From Alphaproteobacteria bacterium UBA6038 (GTDB lineage Bacteria; Pseudomonadota; Alphaproteobacteria; Micropepsales; Micropepsaceae): 64,000 nt of DNA. Location: positions 1 to 64,000 of the forward strand of contig DIZC01000097.1 in assembly GCA_002429315.1 (NCBI GenBank). Direction: 5' to 3'. The notes under the pieces are model-generated. The model was not told where the DNA came from, did no database searches, and saw only the letters and a program-made list of their open reading frames with translations. This document shows positions 7,938 through 16,340 of the stretch, piece by piece; position 1 is the stretch's first letter, and the number at the start of each line of letters is the position of its first letter. A program made the translations under genes and the position numbers.

Positions 7938-8156
7938 GGCACCCGCCTACGCTTCGCTTCCGCGTGGCAGATGCACACTCATGGCGCGCCGTAGCCTTCG
8001 CGAAGGCGGCAGGGCCGGCCACGACGGCAGAGTGCAGGGCGGGGTACCCCCCCACCCAATTTCGGAAGGTTCGAATGGGAACTCTGGACGCGGGCGCATC
8101 TCGCGCCGCTTGGGGGTTTTGGATAGGGTCCGGCCAAACAGATCAGGGAGCACGAC

Positions 8157-8879
8157 ATGGCGCGGGTTGCGATCGTCACGGGCGGAACGCGGGGCATCGG
8201 CGAGGCGATTTCGGTCGGGCTCAAGAATGCCGGCTATAAGGTCGCCGCCACCTACGCCGGCAACGACGCGCGCGCCCACGCCTTTGCCGAGAAGACCGGC
8301 ATCGCCGTCTACAAGTGGGATGTCGCCGATCTCGACCAGTGCCAGGCAGGCGTGGCGAAGGTGGCGGCCGATCTCGGGCCGGTGGAGATCCTCGTCAACA
8401 ACGCCGGCATCACCCGTGACGCCACCATGCGCAAGATGGCGCGCAGCGGCTGGGACGAAGTGATGGATACCAATCTCGGCGGCTGTTTCAACATGGCCAA
8501 GGCGGTGTGGGACGGCATGCTGGAGCGGGGCTTCGGGCGGGTGGTGAACATCGGCTCGATCAACGGCCAAGCGGGGCAGTACGGGCAGGTGAACTACGCC
8601 GCGGCAAAGTCCGGCATCCATGGCTTCACCAAGGCGCTGGCGCAGGAAGGCGCGGCCAAGGGCGTGACGGTGAATGCCATCGCGCCCGGCTACATCGACA
8701 CCGACATGGTGGCCGCGGTGCCGCCCAATGTGCTGGAGAAGATCGTGGCGCGGATTCCGGTGGGGCGGCTGGGCAAGGCGCACGAGATCGCCCGCGGCGT
8801 GCTGTTCCTGGTGGCGGACGATGCCGGCTTCGTCACCGGCTCGACCATGTCGATCAACGGCGGCCAGCATATGTATTGA
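8157..8879 (+). CDS. phaB: Acetoacetyl-CoA reductase (SDR)
   Basis: 240 residues, the usual PhaB length. The SDR cofactor motif is GGTRGIGEAI, the catalytic Tyr-Lys pair lies in GQVNYAAAKSGIHGF, and the protein ends SINGGQHMY, a phrase typical of PhaB/PhbB. It reduces acetoacetyl-CoA to (R)-3-hydroxybutyryl-CoA for polyhydroxybutyrate synthesis, normally with NADPH. The start has a plausible AGGGAG ribosome site. No phaA or phaC is adjacent. Confidence 0.94.
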   Translation: MARVAIVTGGTRGIGEAISVGLKNAGYKVAATYAGNDARAHAFAEKTGIAVYKWDVADLDQCQAGVAKVAADLGPVEILVNNAGITRDATMRKMARSGWDEVMDTNLGGCFNMAKAVWDGMLERGFGRVVNIGSINGQAGQYGQVNYAAAKSGIHGFTKALAQEGAAKGVTVNAIAPGYIDTDMVAAVPPNVLEKIVARIPVGRLGKAHEIARGVLFLVADDAGFVTGSTMSINGGQHMY

Positions 8880-8912
8880 GTTTGTTTGGTTCGTCTTGGC
8901 CGCCCTTGTGGC

Positions 8913-8977
8913 GGCCATCCATGAACACGAGGCTGGTTGGAGGTCATGGGTGGCCGGGACAAGCCCGGCCAAGACGG
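8913..8977 (-). repeat. Dispersed intergenic repeat, copy C (inverted)
   Basis: Read on the minus strand it contains GGCCGGGCTTGTCCCGGCC, CACCCATG and a TCATGGATGGCC tail, matching copies A and B. It fills the gap between phaB and ccmA and produces a misleading in-frame extension upstream of ccmA. Confidence 0.78.
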
Positions 8978-8984
8978 GTGGGTA

Positions 8985-9611
8985 ATGGGGGTATGGCTGC
9001 CGCAGCTTGAGTGCATTGAAGCGCTGAAGCTTGCCTGCGTGCGCGGCGGCCGGGCGGTGTTCCGCGATGTAAGCTTCCGGCTTTCGCGCGGGGAAGCGCT
9101 GGTGGTCGAAGGCCCGAACGGCTCGGGCAAGACCTCGCTGCTGCGCCTGATCGCGGGGCTGCTGGGGCCGGCCGGCGGCACGATCCACGTTTCGGCCGGC
9201 GGATCGCCCGTCGCGGAGCCTGACGAGCGCGGCAAGTACATCGGCTGGCTCGGCCACCAGGACGGCGCCAAGGCGCAGCTCACGCCGCGCGAGACTCTGG
9301 CGTTTTTCGCCCGGCTCTACGGCGGGCGGGAAGGAATCGCCGAGGCGCTGGAGTCCGTGAGCCTGACGCGCGCCGCGGATCTGCCCTGCCAGTATCTCTC
9401 GGCGGGGCAGAAGAAGCGATTGGCGCTGGCGCGGCTGATGCTCTGCGGCCGACCGCTCTGGCTGCTCGACGAGCCGCTGGCGGCGCTCGATGCGCAGGGC
9501 AAGAGGGTCGTGGCGGAGATGCTTCGGGCGCACGCGCGGGCCGGCGGCCTTGCGGTGATCGCGACGCATGAGCCGCTCGACATCGATGCCGCCCGGCTGT
9601 CGCTGGCATGA
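8985..9611 (+). CDS. ccmA: Haem exporter ATP-binding protein
   Basis: ABC ATPase with Walker A GPNGSGKTS, signature LSAGQKKRLALARL and Walker B LWLLDEPLAALD. With CcmB, CcmC and CcmD it releases haem-loaded CcmE in cytochrome c maturation system I. I take the ATG at 8985 because the longer frame reaches back into a dispersed repeat. Its stop overlaps the ccmB start (ATGA). Confidence 0.95.
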   Translation: MGVWLPQLECIEALKLACVRGGRAVFRDVSFRLSRGEALVVEGPNGSGKTSLLRLIAGLLGPAGGTIHVSAGGSPVAEPDERGKYIGWLGHQDGAKAQLTPRETLAFFARLYGGREGIAEALESVSLTRAADLPCQYLSAGQKKRLALARLMLCGRPLWLLDEPLAALDAQGKRVVAEMLRAHARAGGLAVIATHEPLDIDAARLSLA

Positions 9612-10273
9612 GCGCCTTCGCCGCCCTGCTCGCCCGCGACCTCCGGCTTGCCACCCGCGCCGGCGGCGGCGCGCTTCTGGCGCTGGCATTCTTCGCTGCC
9701 GTGGCCGCACTGGTGCCGTTCGGCATCGGCAGCGAGCCCAGGCTGCTCGCCCGGGTTGGCGGCGGGGTGCTGTGGATCGCGGCGGTGCTGGCGGTGCTGC
9801 TCGCGCTCGACCGCTTGTTCCAGGCGGACTATGAGGACGGCAGCCTCGATTTGCTGGCACTCAGCCCGCTGCCGCTCGAAGCCATTGCCGCGGCGAAAAT
9901 GGCGGCGCATTGGCTGACCACCGGATTGCCATTGTCGATACTGTCGCCGGTGCTGGCGCTTCTGTTCAACCTGCCGCCGCGAGGCTATCTCGCGCTGGTC
10001 CTGTCGCTGCTGATCGGCACGCCGGCCGTGAGCGCCATCGGGGCGGTGGCCGCCGCGCTGACGCTCAGTATCCGCCGCGGCGGCTTGATTCTGCCGCTGC
10101 TTGTCTTGCCGCTGCTCGCGCCGGTGGTGATCTTCGGCGCCGGCGCCGTGCTGGCCGCCATCGATGGCCTGGCGAACGGCGCGATCTGGCTCCTCGCCGC
10201 CTTCTCGGTTGCGTCGGTCGTGCTGGCGCCGTTCGTGACCGCGGCGGCGCTGCGCCTCAATACCTCGGAATAG
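9608..10273 (+). CDS. ccmB: Haem exporter permease CcmB
   Basis: 221 residues with about six hydrophobic segments and the CcmB landmark FQADYEDGSLDLLALSPLPL near residue 72. It is the inner-membrane partner of CcmA. It overlaps ccmA by 4 bases and is followed after 44 bases by ccmC. Confidence 0.95.
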   Translation: MSAFAALLARDLRLATRAGGGALLALAFFAAVAALVPFGIGSEPRLLARVGGGVLWIAAVLAVLLALDRLFQADYEDGSLDLLALSPLPLEAIAAAKMAAHWLTTGLPLSILSPVLALLFNLPPRGYLALVLSLLIGTPAVSAIGAVAAALTLSIRRGGLILPLLVLPLLAPVVIFGAGAVLAAIDGLANGAIWLLAAFSVASVVLAPFVTAAALRLNTSE

Positions 10274-10317
10274 GGCGATACTTGCCCTCGTCCTCGGCAG
10301 AACCTAGAGCGGGACCA

Positions 10318-11031
10318 ATGTTCGGATACGCCAATCCCAAGCGGTTCATGGAGCTGAGCGGCGCCGTGCTGCTGTGGCTCGCTGCGGCGACGGCGGTTCT
10401 TCTGGCGCTCGGCCTTTATCTCTCCTTCGCTGCGCCGCCGGACTATCAGCAGGGCGACACCGTGCGCATCATGTTCGTCCATGTGCCGGCCGCCTGGGTG
10501 GCGATGATGGCGTACGGATTCATGGCGCTCGCCTCGCTGATCGGCCTGGTGAACCGGCACCCGCTGGCGGACATTGCAGCGAAGGAGGCGGCACCGCTGG
10601 GCGCGCTGTTCACGGCGCTTGCACTGATCACGGGTTCGCTGTGGGGGCGGCCGATGTGGGGCACCTATTGGGTGTGGGACGGCCGGCTCACCTCGTTCCT
10701 TCTCCTCCTGTTCCTTTATCTCGGCTACATCGCCCTGTGGAATGCGATCGAGAGCGAGACACGGGCCGCGCGCGCGGCCGCGATCCTGGCGCTGGTCGGC
10801 GTGGTCAACCTGCCGATCATCGAATTCTCCGTGCAATGGTGGAGCACATTGCACCAGGGCGAGAGCATCGTCCGCGCCGGCGGACCGCTGATCGCGTCGG
10901 TGTTCCTGTGGCCGCTCTTCCTGATGGCGGCAGGATACACCCTGCTGTTCTTCACCTTGCTGATCGTCCGTATGCGCACCGAAATCCTCGAGCGCCGCGC
11001 CCGCGCCCTGGCGCTGAACGCGAGTCCATGA
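10318..11031 (+). CDS. ccmC: Haem handling protein CcmC
   Basis: 237 residues from the ATG at 10318; an upstream extension in the same frame lies inside ccmB and is not believed. It carries the tryptophan-rich WWD-type motif WGTYWVWDGRLTS and conserved His residues in FVHVPAAW and QWWSTLHQGES, which contact haem in this family. It delivers haem to CcmE at the periplasmic face of the inner membrane. Confidence 0.95.
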   Translation: MFGYANPKRFMELSGAVLLWLAAATAVLLALGLYLSFAAPPDYQQGDTVRIMFVHVPAAWVAMMAYGFMALASLIGLVNRHPLADIAAKEAAPLGALFTALALITGSLWGRPMWGTYWVWDGRLTSFLLLLFLYLGYIALWNAIESETRAARAAAILALVGVVNLPIIEFSVQWWSTLHQGESIVRAGGPLIASVFLWPLFLMAAGYTLLFFTLLIVRMRTEILERRARALALNASP

Positions 11032-11186
11032 TGGCGGCGTTCTTGTCGATGGGGGGCTATGCCGCGTTCGTCTGGCCGGCTTACGGCGTGAGCGCGGTGG
11101 GAATCGCGGCCGCAATCCTGATCACGGCACGCTCGTACCGGCGCGCCAAATCGCGGCTGGCGGCCATCGAGCGAGGGGCGCGATGA
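11028..11186 (+). CDS. ccmD: Haem exporter protein CcmD
   Basis: 52 residues, one membrane helix preceded by GGYAAFVWPAYG and followed by a basic stretch (RSYRRAKSRL), the standard CcmD layout. Its start overlaps the ccmC stop and its stop overlaps the ccmG start (ATGA). It stabilises the CcmABC-CcmE complex. Two adjacent ATG codons (11028 and 11031) are possible starts. Confidence 0.9.
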   Translation: MMAAFLSMGGYAAFVWPAYGVSAVGIAAAILITARSYRRAKSRLAAIERGAR

Positions 11187-11725
11187 AACGCCTTCTCTAC
11201 ATCGTGCCCGTGGCGGTGTTCGGCGTACTTGCCTATCTGCTGCTCGACAGCCTGCGTGCGCCACCGCCGGACCAGCTCCCGTCGGCGCTGGTCGGAAAAC
11301 CGGCGCCAGCATTCGCATTGCCGGCGCTGGACAAACGCGCGGCCGGCTTTCGTCGCGCCGATCTGACGGCAGGCCGCGTGACCGTGCTCAATGTTTGGGC
11401 GTCCTGGTGTGTGCCCTGCCGTCTCGAAGCGCCGATGCTCGACAGATTGAAAATCCTGAATGGCGTCGCGCTTTACGGGCTTGTGTACAAGGACAAAGCG
11501 GAAAACGCGCGGCAGTTCTTGAGCGAAGTCGGCGATCCGTTCGCGCGCATCGACCTCGACGCGCAGGGCCGCGCTGCCATCGATTGGGGCGTCTACGACG
11601 TGCCCGAAACCTTCGTCATCGATGGCAAGGGGATCGTTCGGCTGCGCTATTCCGGTCCGATCACGGAAGACGTGCTGCTGCAGGTGTTGCTGCCGGCGAT
11701 CGGAGAGGCGCGGGGGCACGGCTGA
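11183..11725 (+). CDS. ccmG: Thiol:disulfide interchange protein CcmG/DsbE
   Basis: 180 residues with an N-terminal membrane anchor (LLYIVPVAVFGVLAYLLL) and a periplasmic thioredoxin fold whose active site is WASWCVPCRLEAP. It keeps apocytochrome cysteines reduced for haem attachment. It is the last gene of the ccm run here; ccmE, ccmF and ccmH are not in the window. Confidence 0.94.
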   Translation: MKRLLYIVPVAVFGVLAYLLLDSLRAPPPDQLPSALVGKPAPAFALPALDKRAAGFRRADLTAGRVTVLNVWASWCVPCRLEAPMLDRLKILNGVALYGLVYKDKAENARQFLSEVGDPFARIDLDAQGRAAIDWGVYDVPETFVIDGKGIVRLRYSGPITEDVLLQVLLPAIGEARGHG

Positions 11726-11807
11726 TCCTGGCCAGCCATCATTTTGGCCGAGGCTGAGAGCGCAAGCGGCTGTTTCACAGTGTGAATATTCGCTTTATTT
11801 CAGGTGA

Positions 11808-12317
11808 TTAGCCGCGGCGGCGCATTTTCCGCCGAAACGCGGGCGCGCCGCTTGCGACGGTCGCCTCGCAGGCGGCGGCAATGGCTGCGAGCGACTTCAC
11901 GAAGCGGGGCCGTTCCGCTGCCGGCAGCGCTTCCAGCATGCGGCGCTCCGCACGATCGGCGGCCGCGCGGGCGGAGCGGAGCGCCTTACGGCCCGCCGGC
12001 GTGATCGCAACGGCATTGGCGCGCAAATCGGCTTCGGTGCGTTTGCGCGTGATGAGGGCGCGCTCGAGCATCCGCCGCACCATCTCGGCGAGAGTCGAAC
12101 GATCGATGCCGGTAATTTCGACGAGCGCGGTCTGACTCACCCCGTCATTGTGTTCGAGCGCTGCGAGCACCGTGAACTGCGATCGCGTCAAATCGCGCGC
12201 GCCTGCTTCGCGCGCATATAGGTCGGCGTAAAATTGCTCGCAGCGGCGCATGAGATGCGATGGCGCTTCAGCGAGCTCGAAATTGCCGTTCGCCAGCCGC
12301 TGTCCCTTTGCCGCCAT
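11808..12317 (-). CDS. MarR family transcriptional regulator
   Basis: 169 residues from the ATG at 12317. A winged-helix core is visible: LTRSQFTVLAALEHNDGVSQ, TALVEITGIDRSTLAEMVRR as recognition helix region, then a wing with RTEADLRANAVAITPAGR. Such dimeric repressors usually control a neighbouring or their own gene and respond to small ligands. It is convergent with ccmG, and nothing is coded on the other strand nearby as an obvious target. Confidence 0.85.
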   Translation of the reverse strand: MAAKGQRLANGNFELAEAPSHLMRRCEQFYADLYAREAGARDLTRSQFTVLAALEHNDGVSQTALVEITGIDRSTLAEMVRRMLERALITRKRTEADLRANAVAITPAGRKALRSARAAADRAERRMLEALPAAERPRFVKSLAAIAAACEATVASGAPAFRRKMRRRG

Positions 12318-12341
12318 GAAACACCCCAATTTTTGTTCGCC

Positions 12342-12360
12342 CGACCCGTTCGTTCGGTCG
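12342..12360. promoter_or_regulatory. Possible MarR operator
   Basis: A short inverted repeat (CGACC, nine bases, GGTCG) lies about 25 bases upstream of the marR ATG. MarR repressors often bind palindromes overlapping their own promoter. Support is only position and symmetry. Confidence 0.25.
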
Positions 12361-12630
12361 TTGCAGAAAATTGTCGACGCTGAAAAACTTCCCCGTAGCG
12401 CAGGTCAGCGCGCGCTGATTAGCTGGCGAGGTGGAGATTAGACGAAAGAATGGGCGCGCGACAACAGTCTGACTGCGATCCGCGAATCTTTTTTTTTGTG
12501 CGTCGCGACTGCCTGCCCTCCGGCGGGTGCAATTTTCTTGCACCGGGCCGGCAAGCCGTTCCGCGGCGGCAGAACGGATGGTCTGTTCGCCTGTGTCGCA
12601 GGCAACCCGCGCGATTTTACACACCGAACG
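12361..12630. other. Non-coding gap between marR and yciB
   Basis: Part of a roughly 300-base region without a credible gene. Apart from the possible operator next to marR, I see a run of eight T (about 12489-12496) and nothing else definable. Confidence 0.5.
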
Positions 12631-13212
12631 TCACCGGCCGGAATTCTCTTTCACTTCGTGCTTCAGCACGAGCGGCATCTGCGCCAGCGCGAACAGCAAA
12701 ATCAGGGGAATGATCCCGAACACCTTGAATTTCACCCAGTCGCCGGTCGGGAGCGTGCGCCAGACGATTTCATTCACCACCGCCAAAGCAAGAAAGAAAA
12801 AGCCCCAGCGGTAGCTGAGTTTGCGCCAACCGGTCTCGCTCAGTTCGAACGCGGCAGCAAAAACGTATTTGACGAACACGCGGCCGAAGGCGAGGCCGCC
12901 CAATAACGTCGAGCCGAAGAAGGCGTAAAGCACCGTGGGCTTCATTTTGATGAAAGTATCGTTTTTCAGATACAAGGTGAGCCCGCCAAAAATCAGAACG
13001 AGCACGGCGGTGAACACCGGCATCGGAGAGATTCGGCGTTCGATCACGTAACCCGCGGCAAGTGTCACCAGAACCGCGACCATGAACGCGGCGGTGGCCG
13101 CGAAAATGCCTGCCCATTCGAAGGCGACAAAGAAGATCAGCAGCGGCCCCAGATCGAGGCCGAGCCGCTCGAGCGGCCTGATCTTGCGGCGATGACCGGC
13201 AGTCTTGCTCAT
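12631..13212 (-). CDS. yciB: Inner membrane septation protein family (YciB/IspZ)
   Basis: 193 residues with about five membrane segments. Family landmarks include DLGPLLIFF near the N-terminus, LKNDTFIKMKPT and NEIVWRT. YciB acts in inner-membrane envelope maintenance; the molecular activity is not established. It is the last gene of the dapF-mtaB-ftsY-yciB run, overlapping ftsY by 4 bases. Confidence 0.92.
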   Translation of the reverse strand: MSKTAGHRRKIRPLERLGLDLGPLLIFFVAFEWAGIFAATAAFMVAVLVTLAAGYVIERRISPMPVFTAVLVLIFGGLTLYLKNDTFIKMKPTVLYAFFGSTLLGGLAFGRVFVKYVFAAAFELSETGWRKLSYRWGFFFLALAVVNEIVWRTLPTGDWVKFKVFGIIPLILLFALAQMPLVLKHEVKENSGR

Positions 13213-14153
13213 GTCGCACCCGTCAATGCCGCCGCGAATTTGCCGGCTTCGAAGACTTGCAGATCGTCCGGCTGCTCGCCCACTCCGATGAAATGGACCG
13301 GCAGCCCAAATTTATCGGCAATGGCCGCCAGAATGCCGCCTTTCGCCGTTCCGTCGAGCTTGGTCATAATGAGGCCGGTGAGAGGGACAATCGCGCGAAA
13401 CGCGTCCACCTGGCCGACGGCATTCTGGCCGGTGGTGGCGTCCAGGACGAGCAGCACGGCGTGCGGCGCCTCGGGATCGACCTTCTTGATCACGCGGGCG
13501 ATCTTCTCCAGTTCCGCCATCAGTCCGGCCTTGTTCTGCAGCCGGCCGGCGGTGTCGATGAGAAGAACGTCCGCGCAGGTGCCGCGGGCCTTCTCCAGTG
13601 CCTCGAACGCCACGCCTGCTGCGTCCGCGCCGGGCGCGCGCGCTACGACTTCGGCATCGGTGCGCTCGCCCCAAATTTGAAGCTGCTCGATGGCGGCGGC
13701 GCGGAACGTATCGCCGGCGGCGATCACAACTTTCAGATGGTCCCGCGCAAAGCGCCACGCCAGCTTTCCGATGGTGGTGGTTTTCCCCGTGCCGTTCACC
13801 CCGGCGACGAGGATGACGTAAGGTTTTTTGGCCGCATCGATTGCAAGCGGCTTCTCCACCGGCTTCAGGATGCGGGTGATTTCAGCGCAAAGTATGCGGC
13901 GAAGCTCGCTTTCCGAAATCAGCCAATCGTAGCGGCCTTTGGCGACGCCTTGGGCTATAGTCGCCGCAAGTGCTGCGCCGAGGTCGGCCCCGATCAGCGC
14001 TTCCTCCAATTCCGCGACGGTTTGTACATCGAGTTTTTTCCTGGTGAGAACGCCCGCGAGGCTGTCGCTGAGGCCGCCGCTGCTGCGCGACAACCCTTCC
14101 TTAAGCCGCTCGAACACGGTCGGCGGCGGGGGGGCCTCGCCAAAGGTTCTCAT
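13209..14153 (-). CDS. ftsY: Signal recognition particle receptor FtsY
   Basis: 314 residues from the ATG at 14153; an upstream open extension lies inside mtaB. The NG GTPase domain shows G1 GVNGTGKTTTIGKL, DTFRAAAIEQL, G3 DTAGRLQNK and G4 TKLDGTAKGG. It is short, lacking the long acidic A domain of E. coli FtsY, as is normal in many alphaproteobacteria. It docks SRP-ribosome complexes at the inner membrane; the partner gene ffh lies at 22.2 kb. Confidence 0.96.
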   Translation of the reverse strand: MRTFGEAPPPPTVFERLKEGLSRSSGGLSDSLAGVLTRKKLDVQTVAELEEALIGADLGAALAATIAQGVAKGRYDWLISESELRRILCAEITRILKPVEKPLAIDAAKKPYVILVAGVNGTGKTTTIGKLAWRFARDHLKVVIAAGDTFRAAAIEQLQIWGERTDAEVVARAPGADAAGVAFEALEKARGTCADVLLIDTAGRLQNKAGLMAELEKIARVIKKVDPEAPHAVLLVLDATTGQNAVGQVDAFRAIVPLTGLIMTKLDGTAKGGILAAIADKFGLPVHFIGVGEQPDDLQVFEAGKFAAALTGAT

Positions 14154-15403
14154 CGAAGCTCTGCGATCAACTGTGTGCCGGTGGAATCGTGGACGCGAGC
14201 GCGAACGAAGGCGCCTGCGGGCGCACTGCCGGCGAAGCGCGCTTGGGCGAAGCAAGCGGTCCGCCCCACATTGTCTTTTTCGACAAGCAGGGTCTGCTCG
14301 GTTCCGACCAGCGACCGAAGCCGCGCGTCCAACGCCAGTGCACCTTTGGCACGCAGCTGCGCGGCACGTTGTTTGATCACCGGTTTCGGCACCTGCGGCA
14401 TGCGCGCGGCCGGCGTGCGCGCCCGCGGGCTGAACGGAAATACGTGCAGATAGGCAAACCCCGCATCGTCGACGAGCTTCAGCGTGTTGTCGAACATGCG
14501 CTCGGTCTCGGTTGGAAATCCGGCGATCAAGTCGGCGCCGAAGGCCGCACCGGGCCGGATCCGCCGTACGGCCTCGCAAAAGGCAATGGTATCCTTGCGG
14601 GAGTGCCGGCGCTTCATGCGCTTCAGAATCATGTCGTCTCCCGATTGCGCCGAAAGGTGGAAGTGCGGCGCGAGCCGCTCCTCTTCCGCGATCAACCGCA
14701 TCAGGTCAGGATCGGCTTCGATGGAATCGATGGAGGACAGCCGCAACCGCGCCAGCTCGGGGATTAATTTCAGGAGCTTTCCGCAAAGCTGACCCAAGGT
14801 CGGTCTGCCCGGCAGATCGGCGCCATAGCTGGTAAGGTCGACGCCGGTCAGCACGATTTCGCCGAAGCCGTTCTCCACAAGCCGCCGCGCCTCTTCCACC
14901 GCCGCACCCATCGGCACGCTGCGCGAATTCCCCCGGCCGTAGGGAATGATGCAGAAGGTGCAGCGGTGATCGCAGCCGTTCTGGACCTGCAGAAACGCGC
15001 GCGCCCGGCCGTCGAAGGAATCCACCAGCTGCGCCGCGGTTTCGCGGACGCTGAAGATGTCGTTCACCCGCACGCGCTCCAAGGCACCGATGCCGAAATC
15101 GGCATAGCTGTCCGCGTCGAGCTTCTCCTGGTTGCCGAGCACGAAATCGACTTCGGGCATGGCAGCATAGGTGTCCGGCTCGCTTTGCGCGGCGCAGCCG
15201 GTGACGATGATCCTGGCTTCCGGTCGGGCGCGGCGGGCTTTGCGGATCGCCTGGCGCGATTGGCGCACCGCTTCGCCCGTCACCGCGCAGGTGTTGACGA
15301 TGACGGCATCCTGCAGCCCCGCGCTAACCGCCCGCGCCCGGATGGCTTCCGATTCGTAAGCGTTCAGCCGGCAGCCGAAGGTGATGATCTCGGGGGCGGT
15401 CAT
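14150..15403 (-). CDS. mtaB: tRNA N6-threonylcarbamoyladenosine (37) methylthiotransferase
   Basis: 417 residues from the ATG at 15403. N-terminal UPF0004 domain with Cys residues in FGCRLNAYE, VNTCAV and VTGCAAQ; radical SAM cluster CDHRCTFCIIPYGRG; C-terminal TRAM-like domain. It converts t6A37 to ms2t6A in tRNAs reading ANN codons. It overlaps dapF and ftsY by 4 bases on each side. Confidence 0.94.
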   Translation of the reverse strand: MTAPEIITFGCRLNAYESEAIRARAVSAGLQDAVIVNTCAVTGEAVRQSRQAIRKARRARPEARIIVTGCAAQSEPDTYAAMPEVDFVLGNQEKLDADSYADFGIGALERVRVNDIFSVRETAAQLVDSFDGRARAFLQVQNGCDHRCTFCIIPYGRGNSRSVPMGAAVEEARRLVENGFGEIVLTGVDLTSYGADLPGRPTLGQLCGKLLKLIPELARLRLSSIDSIEADPDLMRLIAEEERLAPHFHLSAQSGDDMILKRMKRRHSRKDTIAFCEAVRRIRPGAAFGADLIAGFPTETERMFDNTLKLVDDAGFAYLHVFPFSPRARTPAARMPQVPKPVIKQRAAQLRAKGALALDARLRSLVGTEQTLLVEKDNVGRTACFAQARFAGSAPAGAFVRARVHDSTGTQLIAELR

Positions 15404-16239
15404 GCGAGCGTCTCGAGATCGATTTCGCCGCGAAAACTGAAGGCGCTCGGACCGGTCATGAACACGTGCGAGTCGCCGCCGTTCCAGCCGATCCTCAGTG
15501 CACCGCCGTCGAGCGCCACTTCCACGGTGCTCCCGCACACGCCGCGCCGCCGGCCCGCAGCCATGGCGGCACAGGCACCTGTGCCGCAGGCCAGCGTGAC
15601 CCCGGCGCCGCGTTCCCACACCCGCATGCGCAGGCGATCCGGAGCAAGGACCTGGACAAATTCCACGTTGGTGCGCTCCGGAAACAACGTGTGCCGTTCG
15701 ATCGCCGGGCCCAGCGCCTCCACCGGCGCGCGCTCCGCGTCCTCGACGAACAGCACGCAATGGGGATTGCCGATGGAGACTGCCGCGGCCTCCTTCAGCG
15801 CAGGCAAATCGGAGCCCGGAATGTCGAGAGAGAACGAGTCGGTGTTGCGCTCTTCGCTCAGCGGAATATCTCGCCAACCGAACCGCGGCGCACCCATATC
15901 CACGCTCACCATGCCGCCCGCATCCCTGCAAAGGAGCGGCCCGGCGTCTGTGTCCAGGCGAATTGAGTCGCGGCCGCTTTCCTCCAGCAGCAGGCGCGCG
16001 ACACAGCGTGCTGCATTGCCGCAGCTCTCCACTTCGCCGCCATCGGCATTGTAGATGCGTATCCTCGCAGGTGCGTCGCTCGCACGTCCTTCGATCACAA
16101 TCACCTGATCGCAGCCGATGCCTCGCCGTCTGTCGGCAACGGCGTGTGCCCGGACGGGATCCAGCAAAACCGGCTGGTTGCGCGCGTCGAACACCACGAA
16201 ATCGTTGCCGAGTCCGTGCATCTTCAGGAATGGCGTCAT
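15400..16239 (-). CDS. dapF: Diaminopimelate epimerase
   Basis: 279 residues from the ATG at 16239 (MTPFLKMHGLGNDF). The two catalytic Cys lie in ESCGNAARC and TLACGTGACA. It converts LL- to meso-diaminopimelate for lysine and peptidoglycan synthesis. It is the first gene of a four-gene overlapping run and divergent from the prolyl oligopeptidase. Confidence 0.96.
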   Translation of the reverse strand: MTPFLKMHGLGNDFVVFDARNQPVLLDPVRAHAVADRRRGIGCDQVIVIEGRASDAPARIRIYNADGGEVESCGNAARCVARLLLEESGRDSIRLDTDAGPLLCRDAGGMVSVDMGAPRFGWRDIPLSEERNTDSFSLDIPGSDLPALKEAAAVSIGNPHCVLFVEDAERAPVEALGPAIERHTLFPERTNVEFVQVLAPDRLRMRVWERGAGVTLACGTGACAAMAAGRRRGVCGSTVEVALDGGALRIGWNGGDSHVFMTGPSAFSFRGEIDLETLA

Positions 16240-16340
16240 GGGCCGGTTATATAGGCGGTCGACCCTCTGCGGGCCAGTGCGGTTGACCCAGCGCCGCCAA
16301 ATTCCCAAAAGACGCGCCGGCTGGCACGGAGACACAAGGG

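Larger units (their letters stand above)
7332..8156. other. 825-base non-coding spacer with dispersed repeats
   Basis: No convincing gene. It holds two direct copies of a dispersed repeat (7622-7693 and 7863-7937), each next to a tract of eight G followed by A and C-runs (about 7757-7772 and 7821-7840). A further GC-rich stretch precedes phaB. Open frames here on both strands are artefacts of the repeats. Confidence 0.75.

Noticed and set aside
8937..8984. Longer N-terminus for ccmA
   Set aside because: The extra residues are encoded by the inverted copy of a dispersed repeat and are not part of CcmA proteins.
7947..9860. Very long open frame on the minus strand across phaB and ccmA
   Set aside because: It is antisense to two well-supported genes, is Arg/His/Gln-rich as expected from GC-rich shadow frames, and shows no domain.
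8986..11725. A complete cytochrome c maturation operon
   Set aside because: Only ccmABCD and ccmG are present; ccmE, ccmF and ccmH are not in the window, so no claim of completeness is made. The arrangement is ordinary for alphaproteobacteria.
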